Source of the DNA: Deltaproteobacteria bacterium
Lineage (GTDB): Bacteria > Myxococcota_A > Polyangia > Haliangiales > Haliangiaceae
Assembly (NCBI GenBank): GCA_021413675.1
Contig: JAIOQA010000231.1
Location: 1 to 63,819, forward strand
Reading direction: 5' to 3'
DNA length: 63,819 nt
Shown here: piece by piece, positions 11,822 through 24,012 of the stretch
Layout of the letters: every line of letters starts with the position of its first letter
Position numbering within the stretch: the first letter of the stretch is position 1
Made by a program: the position numbers and the translations under genes
The notes under the pieces: generated by a model
What the model was told of the DNA's origin: nothing
The model's input: only the letters and a program-made list of their open reading frames with translations
The model's database searches: none

Positions 11822-14010
11822 GGGGCGAGGTCGATCGCGTACAGCGCCAGGCCCTTGCCCGAGCCGTCATCGGCCGCGAGCTGCGAGATGCCCGCGATGC
11901 TCGACGCCTGGGCCGCGGCAAGCGCCGCCGGCGCTGACGAGAACACCACGTTGCCCGCGGTCTCGACGCGCGTGAAGTGCCAGCTGCGGGCAGCGCCGTT
12001 GGCCGCGCGGGTCAGGCTCGGGTGCGCCTTGATGTACGCGATCAGCACATCGCGGTTGGTGTCGGGCGCGGCGTAGATCGTCTTGGAACCGTCGAGGCCC
12101 GGGAACCCGCCGCCGCCGCTCGCGCGGTAGTTGTTGGTCGCGACGATGAACTCCTGCGTCGGGCTGATCGGCTGGCCCTTCCACGTCAGGTTCTTGATGC
12201 GGCCGCTCGCCGGCTGGCCCATCGGCGGCAACGGCTGGGTGATGTCGATCTCGTAGCTGAGGTCCGGATCGGTGACGACGTCGAAGTTGTAGCCGGGGAA
12301 GCCGGGGTTGATGAGCGGCTGATCGGTCGTCTTCGTCGGATCGATCTGTGCGAACCGCAGCGCCGCGGTCTCGAGCCAGGCCTTCAGGTCAGCGCCGGTC
12401 ACCTTCACCGCGTAGACCGTGTTCGCGTAGAGGTAGAGATCGGCGGCGTTGTTGATCGCGACCCCGCCGGCGGCGACCGAGGTGTAGTCGTTGCCGCCCT
12501 GAAAGCCGCTCTTGAACGGCGCGCTGACCGAGAGCACCGGCAGCGCCGCGTACTGCGGCAGGTTCTGCTGCACGTAGGCCGCGACGTAGGCCGCCTGCGC
12601 CTGGTTGACGATCTGGATCGCGCCGACCTCACCGACGTCGGCGAGGTACGTCGTCATCGCGAAGTCGGTCGTGCCGATCGGCGTCTTGACGTAGGTGATC
12701 GTGCCCTGGTGCTCGGTCTCGACCAGCGGCGCGACCGACGGGTCGGCGTCGACGTAGACCTTGGCCTTGTCGGCCAGGCCGGTGCACGCGGTCGCGAACG
12801 GGCAGGTCGCGCCGGTCGCCCACGTGCCGGTCGTGCAGGCCAGCGGCTGGCCGGTCTTGCACGTCGTCGCGATCGGCCGCGCCTCGACGATCGTGGCCGC
12901 CGGATCGTGCGTCCACGCGGTGCCGTCCCACGTGAGGTGCATCGCCATCACGCCGAGGTGCTGGCCCCAGAAGTTCGCCATCACCGCCGGCACGCCCGCG
13001 ACCGAGCCGAGGGCCTTGTCGACCATCGGCAGGTTGAACTGCGGCGCGGTCGAAGCCGCGTTCGGGAACACCTGGTGCGAGTGCCCGAGCAGCACCGCGT
13101 CGATGCCCGGCACCTGCGCGAGGTACCAGCCCTGGTTCTCGAGCTCCGGCGCATACGGCTTGTTGTCGAGGCCGCCGTGGATGATCGCGATCACCAGATC
13201 GGCGCCGCGCGCGCGCAGATCGGCGACCAGGGCCGGCGCGGTCTCCTGCACGCCCTTGGTGTAGACCACGCCGTCGAGCCAGCGCTTGTCCCACGTCACG
13301 ATCGCGGGCGGCGCGAACGCGAGGAAGCCGACCTTCAGGGTCGCGTCGCGCTGCTGGCCATCGGGCGTGGTCACGCGCACGGTCCTGGTGACGATCGCGT
13401 CGGGCGCGAAGATCGGCTGATCGGTCTTCTTGCTGAAGACGTTCGACAGCACCTGCGGGAAGGTCGGGCCCTTGCAGGCGACGGCGCCGCTGGTGTTCAC
13501 GCCGGTCACGTCGAACGCGGTGTGCGTCACCTGCGCGAGGTAGCCGAGCCCGTAGTTGAACTCGTGGTTGCCGATGCCCGCGACGTCGTAGCCGAGCGCG
13601 TTCATCACCTTGTAGATCGCGAGCGGCTGATCGCAGCCGACCGGTGCGATGAGCGCCTGGTAGTCGGCGAGGACCGTGCCCTGGATCGTGTCGCCGTTGT
13701 CGACCAGCACCGAGTTCGGCAGCTCGGCTCGCGCCTGCGCGATCAACGTGGCCGTGCGCTCGAGGCCGATCGACTTGTCCTCGGCGAGCTTGAAGTAGTC
13801 GTAGGCGCGAACGTTGGTGTGGAGATCGGTGGTCTCGAGTACGCCGAACGTGAGCGTCGATCCCGCGGGCAAGGGCGGCGCTGCGTCAGGCTGGCTCGGT
13901 GCGTCGGGCGGGCGCGGTCCATCGGGCGTCGCGGGCTCGATGGCGCGGGTGTTGTCGCCGCAGGCCGCGAGGGCCAGCGCAGCGACGACGATCGATCGTC
14001 GGAGGAACAT
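11818..14010 (-). CDS. cpdB: 2',3'-cyclic-nucleotide 2'-phosphodiesterase/3'-nucleotidase (CpdB-like) lipoprotein
   Basis: Exported 730-aa metallophosphoesterase. ATG at 14010 has a Shine-Dalgarno-like GAGAGG just upstream and yields a signal peptide ending in LAAC, so it is predicted to be lipidated. The N-terminal calcineurin-like domain shows the metal motifs ETTDLHTNV, GNHEFNYG and LGHSHQ; the C-terminal 5'-nucleotidase domain ends near residue 680. CpdB enzymes hydrolyse 2',3'-cyclic nucleotides and 3'-nucleotides in the periplasm for phosphate and nucleoside salvage. It is coupled by a 4-bp overlap to the Sel1 lipoprotein gene. Gene symbol is by similarity; specificity between cyclic and 5'-nucleotides is not certain. 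Confidence 0.85.
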   Translation of the reverse strand: MFLRRSIVVAALALAACGDNTRAIEPATPDGPRPPDAPSQPDAAPPLPAGSTLTFGVLETTDLHTNVRAYDYFKLAEDKSIGLERTATLIAQARAELPNSVLVDNGDTIQGTVLADYQALIAPVGCDQPLAIYKVMNALGYDVAGIGNHEFNYGLGYLAQVTHTAFDVTGVNTSGAVACKGPTFPQVLSNVFSKKTDQPIFAPDAIVTRTVRVTTPDGQQRDATLKVGFLAFAPPAIVTWDKRWLDGVVYTKGVQETAPALVADLRARGADLVIAIIHGGLDNKPYAPELENQGWYLAQVPGIDAVLLGHSHQVFPNAASTAPQFNLPMVDKALGSVAGVPAVMANFWGQHLGVMAMHLTWDGTAWTHDPAATIVEARPIATTCKTGQPLACTTGTWATGATCPFATACTGLADKAKVYVDADPSVAPLVETEHQGTITYVKTPIGTTDFAMTTYLADVGEVGAIQIVNQAQAAYVAAYVQQNLPQYAALPVLSVSAPFKSGFQGGNDYTSVAAGGVAINNAADLYLYANTVYAVKVTGADLKAWLETAALRFAQIDPTKTTDQPLINPGFPGYNFDVVTDPDLSYEIDITQPLPPMGQPASGRIKNLTWKGQPISPTQEFIVATNNYRASGGGGFPGLDGSKTIYAAPDTNRDVLIAYIKAHPSLTRAANGAARSWHFTRVETAGNVVFSSAPAALAAAQASSIAGISQLAADDGSGKGLALYAIDLAP

Positions 14011-14173
14011 CGCGCCTCTCGTAGCAGTGGCGCGACGGTGTGCGCGCCGCGCGCGCGTGAACTCGCGGTGTCGATGGCGTCGCCGTGGCGCCGCGCGCGC
14101 ATGCACAACCCGAGTGCGCGTTGTTCACGCATCCATGCGATGCCCGTCACGGATCGAGCCGAGGGTCGTGCGC

Positions 14174-14785
14174 ATGCTTCACCCCCGCTCGCTCTCGATC
14201 GTGATCCTCCTCGCGCTGCAGGCGTCCGGCTGTGGCTTCTCCGATCCCCTCGAGGATGCCGAGACCGGCACCACCAGCGAGGCCGTGCTCAGCAGCGCGT
14301 GCTCCGACAGCTTCGGCCACGCCCTCACGCGCGCCCACGGCCGCCTCGACGGTCGCGTCTATGCCGTCGTCCCGCACAGCAGCAAGCGCTGCAACGGTGA
14401 CACCGGCCACGTCCACCTGCAGGTGCTCGCCAACGGCGGCATCTATGATGTGGCGATCAACACCGGCAGCGACAGCAACGAGGTCGACTTCACCGCGCCG
14501 CTCCTCGGCACCAGCTGGAGCGAGGGCTGGCACGCCGGTGCGCGCCTCGACTACGTCGACGATCTCGGCCTGCACGATGGCGACTTCGCACCGGTCAGCG
14601 AGGCCGCGCTGCGCGCCGATCTCGGTAGCGCCGACCGCGTCGCCGTCTTCATGACCGGCTACGGCACCGGCGGCGGCCACCTCGTCCATCGCCGCGGTAA
14701 CGACGCCGATGGTGCGATCGTCCTCGATCCGACCAGCGCGAACCCGCGCTACTACGTGTTCGCGTTCGACAACCAGTCGTTCTGA
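14174..14785 (+). CDS. Lipoprotein of unknown function
   Basis: Predicted 203-aa lipoprotein: ATG at 14174 with a purine-rich GAGGGTCG about 8 bp upstream, signal peptide, lipobox QASGC near residue 20. The mature part is a His/Asp-rich globular domain (HVHLQV, HAGARLDYVDDLGLHDGDF) with no family I can name. It stands alone between the divergent cpdB-like gene and the convergent sigma-factor operon. Confidence 0.75.
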   Translation: MLHPRSLSIVILLALQASGCGFSDPLEDAETGTTSEAVLSSACSDSFGHALTRAHGRLDGRVYAVVPHSSKRCNGDTGHVHLQVLANGGIYDVAINTGSDSNEVDFTAPLLGTSWSEGWHAGARLDYVDDLGLHDGDFAPVSEAALRADLGSADRVAVFMTGYGTGGGHLVHRRGNDADGAIVLDPTSANPRYYVFAFDNQSF

Positions 14786-14813
14786 TCCGCCTTCGATCCG
14801 AGGGCTGCGCGCA

Positions 14814-14993
14814 TCAGCCGCGTCGTGCTTCGAGCCGGCGAATGCTGTCGATGGTCTGCTGCATCCGCGCGCGACCGACCGGATTGGCGGCGTGCACGTG
14901 CAGCGCGGCGGGCCTGGGGAAGCGCTCGAGGGCGACTCGCTCTTCGAGCCACGCGATCACCACGTACCCGGTGTCGTCGCCACCGAGGCTCAC
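14814..14993 (-). CDS. Small 59-aa protein, last gene of the ECF operon
   Basis: Short gene whose GTG start (14993) overlaps the TGA stop of the Bor-like gene as GTGA, suggesting translational coupling. The peptide (TGYVVIAWLEERVALERF, then an amphipathic helix ending IDSIRRLEARRG) looks like genuine protein, unlike the surrounding Arg/Ala-rich frames. The frame stays open further upstream, but that part is antisense-like shadow over the Bor-like gene. No family recognised and no signal peptide. Confidence 0.55.
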   Translation of the reverse strand: MSLGGDDTGYVVIAWLEERVALERFPRPAALHVHAANPVGRARMQQTIDSIRRLEARRG

Positions 14994-15394
14994 CGCGCCG
15001 CGCAGCGATACCGCACGGTCTTGCGCGCGAGCAGCACCGGGCCGAGGCCCGAGAACAGCGATGTGCACGCGGCGTAGGTCGTGGCGTCGCCGGTGCTCGG
15101 GCGATCCGGCAGCGGGCAGACCGCGCTGCCGACGACGCCGGTGGCGATCGCAAGCGCGCCATCGATGAGGAGGTCGCCGATGCCCAGGCCCGACTCCGAC
15201 GACGCGAGCCCGGCGGTGCCGCACTCGTCGCCAGCGGCGCGGCCGAGCCGCATGGCGCCCCAGCCGGTGAACCACTGGTGATCCTCGAGCTCGGGACCGG
15301 CGCCGAGCGCGCCGGTGCGGGTGCTCGTCACGAAGCACGCGGGCGCCGTGATCGCGATCGCGGCGGCGGCGATCCTCATCCAGCTAGATCGCAT
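14990..15394 (-). CDS. Bor-like small lipoprotein
   Basis: Lipoprotein of 134 aa. ATG at 15394 is preferred over ATG at 15379 because a GAGGAG ribosome binding site lies at normal distance upstream. Signal peptide ends in APAC. The mature part carries an HQWFTGWG segment followed by DECGTAGL, a hydrophobic stretch and further cysteines, an order that recalls the lambda Bor/Iss lipoprotein family (HHFFVSGIG..ICGG); this likeness is weak. It overlaps the upstream membrane-protein gene by 11 bp and is part of the ECF operon. Confidence 0.65.
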   Translation of the reverse strand: MRSSWMRIAAAAIAITAPACFVTSTRTGALGAGPELEDHQWFTGWGAMRLGRAAGDECGTAGLASSESGLGIGDLLIDGALAIATGVVGSAVCPLPDRPSTGDATTYAACTSLFSGLGPVLLARKTVRYRCAAR

Positions 15395-16064
15395 CGGTCG
15401 TCTCCTCGTTCTCGAACTCGGTGATCGTGGTGAGGGCCCGCATGGCTTCGGCGAGGCTGCGCCCGGAGAGCGTATTCGCGAGGCGAGCGACCCACGGCGA
15501 GCCGCGCCAGCGCGCGCCGTAGCGCACCGACAGCCACCACGCGATCGCGGGTACCGCGAGGCCGACCGCGAGGTTCGCCGCGAGCCACGCCGGGCCGGGC
15601 GTGTCCCAGGCGTCGACGTCGAAGAGCACCTTCAGCGCGACGATCGCGAGCGGCGGCCACGCGAGCGGCGCCAGCAGCAGCGTCCAGCGCACGGTGGTGA
15701 CGCGCAGCCGCTGGAGATCCTCGAGCCGGTGCTGGGTCAGCGCGACCGGCTCGCCCGGATCGATCCGCGCGGCGATCAGCTGGCGCGCATCCGCGTGCAC
15801 GAGCACGAGCGCGCCGAGCGCCAGCGCGATCGCGGGCAGCGCGAAGCGCAGCTCGGGGGACGCGCTCGCGAACGCGCCGAGCGCGACCAGCGCGATCGCG
15901 TTGGCGGCAAGCTCGATGACGACGAGCCGCTTCAGGCGCCCGAGCGCGGACCGCGCGCGCGCCAGGCTCGACTCGGTGAGCAGGCGGCGGTTCAGCCGCA
16001 GGCTCGCGTCCAGCTTGCGATCATGCGCGGCCCAGAGGGCCCGCAGCTCGTCGAGATCCGTCAT
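15384..16064 (-). CDS. Membrane protein encoded with ECF sigma factor (putative anti-sigma factor)
   Basis: Protein of 226 aa with a cytoplasmic N-terminus (MTDLDELRALWAAHDRKLD) and four hydrophobic segments at roughly 45-67, 70-90, 120-145 and 160-180. Its ATG overlaps the sigma-factor stop by 4 bp (ATGA), the usual arrangement for sigma/anti-sigma pairs. No zinc-binding HxxxCxxC anti-sigma motif is visible, so the anti-sigma role rests on position and topology. It may hold the sigma factor at the membrane until a signal arrives. Confidence 0.75.
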   Translation of the reverse strand: MTDLDELRALWAAHDRKLDASLRLNRRLLTESSLARARSALGRLKRLVVIELAANAIALVALGAFASASPELRFALPAIALALGALVLVHADARQLIAARIDPGEPVALTQHRLEDLQRLRVTTVRWTLLLAPLAWPPLAIVALKVLFDVDAWDTPGPAWLAANLAVGLAVPAIAWWLSVRYGARWRGSPWVARLANTLSGRSLAEAMRALTTITEFENEETTDAI

Positions 16065-16555
16065 CGCATCCTCCCGGGCGCGTCGGCGCGCATCGCCTGC
16101 TTCAGGCGGTTGAGCTTGGTGGCCACGTTGTGCTCGCTGATCCCGAGCACCAGGGCGATCTGCCGGTGGCTCTGGCCATCGAGGTAGAGCAGCAGCAGCG
16201 CCTTGTTGAGCGGCTCCTGTCGATCGATCAGCGCGAACATCGCGGCCAGCGCCGGAGCCATGTCCTCGCGCTCGTCGGCGATCTCGAGCAGGCGCTCGTC
16301 ATCCGAGATCACGTAGCGGGCGCGGGTCCGCTCGCGCCGCTGGTACGAGATCGCGACGTTGAGCGCGACCCGGTACATCCAGGTCGAGAACACCGCGCGC
16401 TCGTCGAAGCTGGGGAACGCGCGCCACAGCTGCGCGGTGATCTCCTGGGCGAGGTCGTCGCGATCGGCGGGCTCGCGGCCGAACGTGCGGCAGACCTTGT
16501 AGAGGAGGCGCTTGTGCTCCTCCATCAGGGCCTGGAACCTGGCGTGTGGCGACAC
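16061..16555 (-). CDS. ECF RNA polymerase sigma factor
   Basis: Sigma-70 family extracytoplasmic-function factor of about 164 aa. Region 2 is seen as DDLAQEITAQLWRAFPSF and AVFSTWMYRVALNVAISYQR; region 4 as LLLLYLDGQSHRQIALVL and ISEHNVATKLNRLKQAMR. It directs RNA polymerase to a regulon probably including its own operon (membrane protein, Bor-like lipoprotein, 59-aa protein). GTG at 16555 is chosen; ATG at 16525 and upstream codons to 16621 are alternatives. Divergent from imuA with a region of about 190 bp. Confidence 0.88.
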   Translation of the reverse strand: MSPHARFQALMEEHKRLLYKVCRTFGREPADRDDLAQEITAQLWRAFPSFDERAVFSTWMYRVALNVAISYQRRERTRARYVISDDERLLEIADEREDMAPALAAMFALIDRQEPLNKALLLLYLDGQSHRQIALVLGISEHNVATKLNRLKQAMRADAPGRMR

Positions 16556-16733
16556 TGCTTGCACTGCCCTGTGATTCGCGCGAGCCCGGGGGATCTCACA
16601 GCGCGATGCGCGACATCGCATCGCGTGCTTTCGATCGCGAAATGATCGAGCGCTCGCGATGACTTGCGCGGAGAGATCCCGGGTCGTGCACGCGGCGTGA
16701 GATCGCCGATTGACGGCGCGACCACCGGCATGT

Positions 16734-16745
16734 GAACACTTGTTC
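16734..16745 (+). promoter_or_regulatory. LexA-type SOS box upstream of the mutasome cassette
   Basis: The palindrome GAACACTTGTTC has the GAAC-N4-GTTC form; with its flanks (GTGAACACTTGTTCAG) it agrees at nearly every position with the Myxococcus LexA consensus as I recall it. A TTGACG at 16710 could be the -35 element, which would put the box over the -10 region. This fits SOS repression of imuA-imuB-dnaE2. The recall of the consensus is from memory. Confidence 0.7.
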
Positions 16746-16746
16746 A

Positions 16747-17451
16747 GTGTCGGATCGAAACGGGGCCCTGCTGTCGTTCCTGAACCGCGCGCGCGAAGGC
16801 GCGGCGGTCGGCGGTGCGCGCGCGGCCGCGGCGGCGGCGGTGATCTCGATGGACGCGATGCGCGTCGGCGCCGAGCCCGCGGTGATCGCGCCGGGCTGGA
16901 GCCGCGATCAGCTCGCGGGGCGGCTGGTCGAGCTGTCGGGCGTGGGCGCGACCGCGGCGCTGTCGATCGCGATCGGCCTGGTGCGCGGTGCGCAGGAGCA
17001 GGCCGAGCCGGTGGCGTGGATCGCGCTGCCGAGCGCGTGCTTCTTTCCGCCCGATGCGGCCGACAGCGGCATCGATCTCGACGCGCTGGTCGTGGTGCGC
17101 GTGGCCGATGCGGCGGTCGCGGCGCGCGCGGCCGAGCGGCTGCTGCGCTCGGGTGCGTTCGGGTTGATCGTGATCGATCTCGGTGCCGAGACGAACGTGG
17201 ATGTCCCGGCGGCGCACCAGGGTCGGCTGGTCACGCTCGCGCAGCAGCACGATGCCGCGATCGTCTTCGTCACCGAGAAGACCGCCGAGGCCGCGTCGCT
17301 GGGCTCGCTGGTGTCCCTGCGCGGCGAGGCGCTGCGGGTGCGGCGCGCCGACGGCGGGTTCACGTGCCAGGTGCGAGCGATCAAGGACAAGCGCCGCGGC
17401 CCGGGCTGGGCGCACGAGGAGATCCTGCGTGCGCCGGCCGGACTCGAGTAG
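16747..17451 (+). CDS. imuA: ImuA-like RecA-fold protein of the translesion mutasome
   Basis: First gene of an ImuA-ImuB-DnaE2 cassette. The 234-aa protein has a degenerate RecA-like core: LVELSGVGATAALSIAIGLV in the P-loop region (no canonical GKS/T), FGLIVIDLGAE as the Walker B strand, and TCQVRAIKDKRRGPGW near the C-terminus. It probably supports assembly of the mutasome on DNA. Start is uncertain: GTG at 16732 overlaps the LexA box, so GTG at 16747, close to the predicted transcription start, is preferred; ATG at 16849 is also possible. imuB starts 3 bp after the stop. Confidence 0.8.
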   Translation: MSDRNGALLSFLNRAREGAAVGGARAAAAAAVISMDAMRVGAEPAVIAPGWSRDQLAGRLVELSGVGATAALSIAIGLVRGAQEQAEPVAWIALPSACFFPPDAADSGIDLDALVVVRVADAAVAARAAERLLRSGAFGLIVIDLGAETNVDVPAAHQGRLVTLAQQHDAAIVFVTEKTAEAASLGSLVSLRGEALRVRRADGGFTCQVRAIKDKRRGPGWAHEEILRAPAGLE

Positions 17452-17454
17452 GTC

Positions 17455-19068
17455 ATGATCGCGTGCGTCGATGTCCCGGCGCTGCCGCTGCAGCTGGTGT
17501 GGCGCGATCGCCCCGAGTGGCGCGCGCTGCCGGTGGTGATCCTCGACGAGGATCATCCGCAGGGCACGGTCCTGTGGGCGTGCGAGCGCGCGCGCGCGCA
17601 GCGGATCTTGCCGGGCATGCGCTACGCGCACGCGCTGTCCCTGGTCGGCGGCCTGCGCGCCGAGGTCATGGCCGCGCCGCGCATCACCGCGCTGGTCGAC
17701 GAGCTGGCCGCGGCGCTGCGCATGTGCTCGCCGAGCGTCGAGGTCGCGCGCATCACCGATCGCGACGCAACCGAGGGCACGTTCTGGCTCGATGGCGCCG
17801 GGCTCGCGCGCACGTTCGTCGACGCGCCGCACGAGCCCGCGGGCACGCGCTGGGGCCAGGCGATCGCGGCGGCGGTCGCGCGGCTCGGTGTCGCGGCGGC
17901 GACGATCGTCGGCTGCACGCGGTTCGGCACCTACGCGCTGGCCCGCGCGGCGCGCGGTCGCGGCGTGATGGTGGTCAGCAACGATGTCGACGAGCGCGCG
18001 GCCGCGCGCCAGGTGCCGCTGGCGCGCCTCGATGTCGCGCCGAAGCTGCGCGATGCGCTGGCGCGGCTCGCGGTCACCACCGTCGGCGAGCTGGTGCGGC
18101 TGCCGGCGGGCGGCGTGCTCGAGCGGTTCGGCAGCGACGCGCACCGGCTGTACGAGCTGGCCGCGGGCGAGCGCTGGGATCCGCTGGTGCCCGAGCCGCC
18201 GCCGGATGCGCCCGACGAGCGCGTGCTGCTCGACGATCCCGAGCGCGATGTCGATCGCCTGCTGTTCTCGATCAAGGCCGCGGTCGATCGGCTGCTCGCG
18301 CGGCTGGCGGCCAGACACCGCGCGCTCACGGTGCTGCACCTCGAGCTGACCGTGCAGCACGGCGTGCACGCCAACGCGGTGCAGGCGGTGCGGGCCGCGC
18401 ACGCGATCCGGCCCGCCGCCGCCACGCTCGATGGCCGTGGCCTCTTGCGGCTGGTGCGGCTGCGGCTCGAGGGCGCGCCGCTCGACGAGCTCACGCCCGC
18501 GAGCGGCTCGAATCGCAACGCGCGCTCGGTCGGCGTGATCGGCGTGCGGGTGTGGGCCGACGATCAGGCCGCGACCCGCGAGCAGCTCAACCTGTTCGCG
18601 CAGCGGCCGCGCCGCGATCTGCGCGCCGCCGATGAAGCGGTCGCGCGGCTGCGCGCCGAGCTCGGCGACGATGCCGTGGTCAAGGCCGTGGTCCGCGACG
18701 CGCACCTGCCCGAGGCGCGGTTCGGCTGGGAGCGGTTCGGGCAGATGGTGCCGGCGGCGCCGCGGCCGTTGCGTACGGTCGCCGGACACTCGTGGCGGCC
18801 GCTGGTGCGGCGCGTGCTCATGCGGCCGAAGCTCTTGCCGGCGTCGTCGCCGCACGTGCGCGACGACGGCTGGCTCATCAACGGCCTCGAGCACGGCGCG
18901 GTCGTGCGCATCCACGGGCCGTTCGTGGTGTCGGGCGGCTGGTGGGCGCCGGGCGCGGGCGAGGTCTGTCGCGAGTACCACTTCGCCGAGACCCGCCGCG
19001 GCGAGTGCCTCTGGGTCTACTTCGATCGTCCGCGCCGGCGCTGGTTCCAGCACGGCGCCGTGGAATGA
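17455..19068 (+). CDS. imuB: ImuB, Y-family polymerase-like mutasome protein
   Basis: Protein of 537 aa with the Y-family polymerase fold. It begins MIACVDVPALPLQLVW, keeping one Asp, but the second catalytic motif reads WLDGAGLA instead of the usual S-x-D-E, so it is predicted to be catalytically inactive like other ImuB proteins. A beta-clamp-binding motif QLNLF is present at residues 377-381. ImuB acts as the hub linking DnaE2, ImuA and the sliding clamp during damage-induced mutagenesis. Spacing is 3 bp from imuA and 9 bp to dnaE2, consistent with one SOS-controlled operon. Confidence 0.92.
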   Translation: MIACVDVPALPLQLVWRDRPEWRALPVVILDEDHPQGTVLWACERARAQRILPGMRYAHALSLVGGLRAEVMAAPRITALVDELAAALRMCSPSVEVARITDRDATEGTFWLDGAGLARTFVDAPHEPAGTRWGQAIAAAVARLGVAAATIVGCTRFGTYALARAARGRGVMVVSNDVDERAAARQVPLARLDVAPKLRDALARLAVTTVGELVRLPAGGVLERFGSDAHRLYELAAGERWDPLVPEPPPDAPDERVLLDDPERDVDRLLFSIKAAVDRLLARLAARHRALTVLHLELTVQHGVHANAVQAVRAAHAIRPAAATLDGRGLLRLVRLRLEGAPLDELTPASGSNRNARSVGVIGVRVWADDQAATREQLNLFAQRPRRDLRAADEAVARLRAELGDDAVVKAVVRDAHLPEARFGWERFGQMVPAAPRPLRTVAGHSWRPLVRRVLMRPKLLPASSPHVRDDGWLINGLEHGAVVRIHGPFVVSGGWWAPGAGEVCREYHFAETRRGECLWVYFDRPRRRWFQHGAVE

Positions 19069-19077
19069 GCGCGTCCC

Positions 19078-22497
<3,420 letters not shown>

Positions 22498-22544
22498 CGC
22501 CGACGCGTGAGCCGGTGCTTGCCCGCGCCGTGTCGCCGACGCGC

Positions 22545-22952
22545 TCAGCGCGTGAACACGAGCTGGCCCGCCGAGGCGCTCTCGCTGCTGATCGTCAGCG
22601 ACGCGCCGGTCCAGTCGAGGATCGCGTTGCCGTAGGTGTTGCCGGCGCCGCTGCCGCTGACGACCTGGGTCACGAGGGCGTCGGTGGTGCCGTAGCCGGT
22701 CACGACGTGGGTGCCGACGCTGTACTGGCCGGTCTGGACGACGGCACCGCCGTTCGACAGGAGGTAGATGTCGGTGAGGCCCGCGAGTTCTGCGTGGGCG
22801 CCAGCGTCGGTCGCGGCGAACACGAAGTCGCGGGTGACGCCGTCGGCGGTGGCGTGCCAGGTGCCGTACAGCTCGGCGGCGGTCGGGATCGCGGTGCCGC
22901 CATCGCAACCCATGGCGAGCACGGTCAGCAGGCCGAGCAGATGGACGCGCAT
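22545..22952 (-). CDS. Small lipoprotein
   Basis: Lipoprotein of 135 aa. ATG at 22952 gives a clean signal peptide (MRVHLLGLLTVLAMGC) with lipobox AMGC. The mature part starts with ELYGTWHAT and a beta-rich pattern, as in lipocalin-like or META-type small envelope proteins; no firm family. The same frame continues upstream without a stop into a second lipoprotein-like signal peptide (see 22953-23201). Confidence 0.75.
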   Translation of the reverse strand: MRVHLLGLLTVLAMGCDGGTAIPTAAELYGTWHATADGVTRDFVFAATDAGAHAELAGLTDIYLLSNGGAVVQTGQYSVGTHVVTGYGTTDALVTQVVSGSGAGNTYGNAILDWTGASLTISSESASAGQLVFTR

Positions 22953-23201
22953 CGCGCGATCGTAGCGCGGGTCCGAGGCGCGGTGTCGGCGCGGCTGCTG
23001 GTGGTTCGTGGCCGACGCCCCGCCGAGCGAGGCGTCGGGCGCCAGGCTGGCGTCCATGATGACCGCGGCGCCGCCAACGATCGCCGGGTCGGGCGCGGCC
23101 GCGTCGGTCGCCGTCGTTGTCGACGGTGATGGCGCGGGATCGGCGCCCTTGCTGCTGCAGCCGACGACGATCAGCAGCCCCAGCAGCTTCGCGTGATGCA
23201 T
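22953..23201 (-). CDS. Lipoprotein signal peptide plus linker, in frame with the downstream lipoprotein
   Basis: From ATG at 23201 the frame encodes MHHAKLLGLLIVVGC (lipobox VVGC) and an Asp/Ala/Pro linker typical of lipoproteins here, then degenerates into Arg/His-rich sequence and runs in frame into the ATG of the next lipoprotein at 22952. There is no stop of its own. Either the two are made as one 218-aa precursor, or this is the remnant of a separate lipoprotein gene whose 3' part was lost. The coordinates mark only the upstream segment. Confidence 0.4.
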
Positions 23202-23365
23202 GCGCGATGGTGTCGCGCGGACGATCGAGCAACCCGACGTCGAACCGAAGTTCGTCGTCGTCGCTATCCCCAGTAGGCTTCGTCTGCCGTGCGGTCATGG
23301 AAGGTGACCGCGATCGCCGCGGTCGACGCCCGCTCCGCGAGCCGCGCGGCATCGGCGACGCTCAG

Positions 23366-23881
23366 CTACTCGGGGATCAGGCTCGGATCGGGGAGAAACG
23401 TCAGCCACGTGGTCCCGAGCGGCTCGACGTCGTTGCCGGCCTTCCTCAGCAGCGACACCAGCCCGCCGCGGCTGAACCCCGCCCAGTAGCGCGCGCCGTC
23501 CACGACCGTCGAGACGATCAGCTTCTCGCTCAGCGCGTTGAGCCGGCAGCCCGCGTGGGGGAACGAGCGGCGCGCGTGGGTCAGATGCAAGAACAACGAA
23601 TACAGCGCGGGATGTGAAATCCCGTCGACGCCGACCGGGTGGATCGGCAGCGGCTCGCCATCGAACGCGATCGTGATCTCGCGAGCGCGCCACAGCGTCA
23701 GCCGGACCGCCGTCGGCGCGGGGGTGTCATTCACGATGCTGTCGAGCGCGATCTCGACCAGGCCGGCGCCGTACCCGTGCTCGACCGCGCACGGGCCGAG
23801 GTACATGCCAGGCCGGCGGCGGAGCGCATCGAGGCCCTCGGTGACCCGGATGCCGTCGGCGAGCATGAAGGTGATCGGCAT
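23366..23881 (-). CDS. Miniature GyrB-like (GHKL-fold) protein
   Basis: Stand-alone 171-aa protein resembling only the N-terminal ATPase domain of GyrB/ParE. Seen: EGLDALRRRPGMYLG (residues 15-29) nearly identical to the gyrase B signature; E43-I-A-L-D47 where GyrB has E-V-V-D-N, so the catalytic Glu position is kept but the Mg-binding Asn is Asp; FDGEPLP in place of DDGRGIP; and NALSEKLIV (115-123) matching the NALS helix, but without the GLHGVG lid. It may bind nucleotide poorly or not at all. The start is ATG at 23881, divergent from the pseudokinase gene with a 131-bp shared region. Function unknown. Confidence 0.72.
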   Translation of the reverse strand: MPITFMLADGIRVTEGLDALRRRPGMYLGPCAVEHGYGAGLVEIALDSIVNDTPAPTAVRLTLWRAREITIAFDGEPLPIHPVGVDGISHPALYSLFLHLTHARRSFPHAGCRLNALSEKLIVSTVVDGARYWAGFSRGGLVSLLRKAGNDVEPLGTTWLTFLPDPSLIPE

Positions 23882-24012
23882 GGCCGCTGCGATGTTCGCC
23901 GCGCCCGACCCCGGTGTCACGGGCCCGCGATCGCGATCGAGGCCGCGACCCCGCTGCGATGGCACCCGCGACCCCGGCATCGCGCGGGCAACCGTGCGGA
24001 CTCGCTGGCCCG

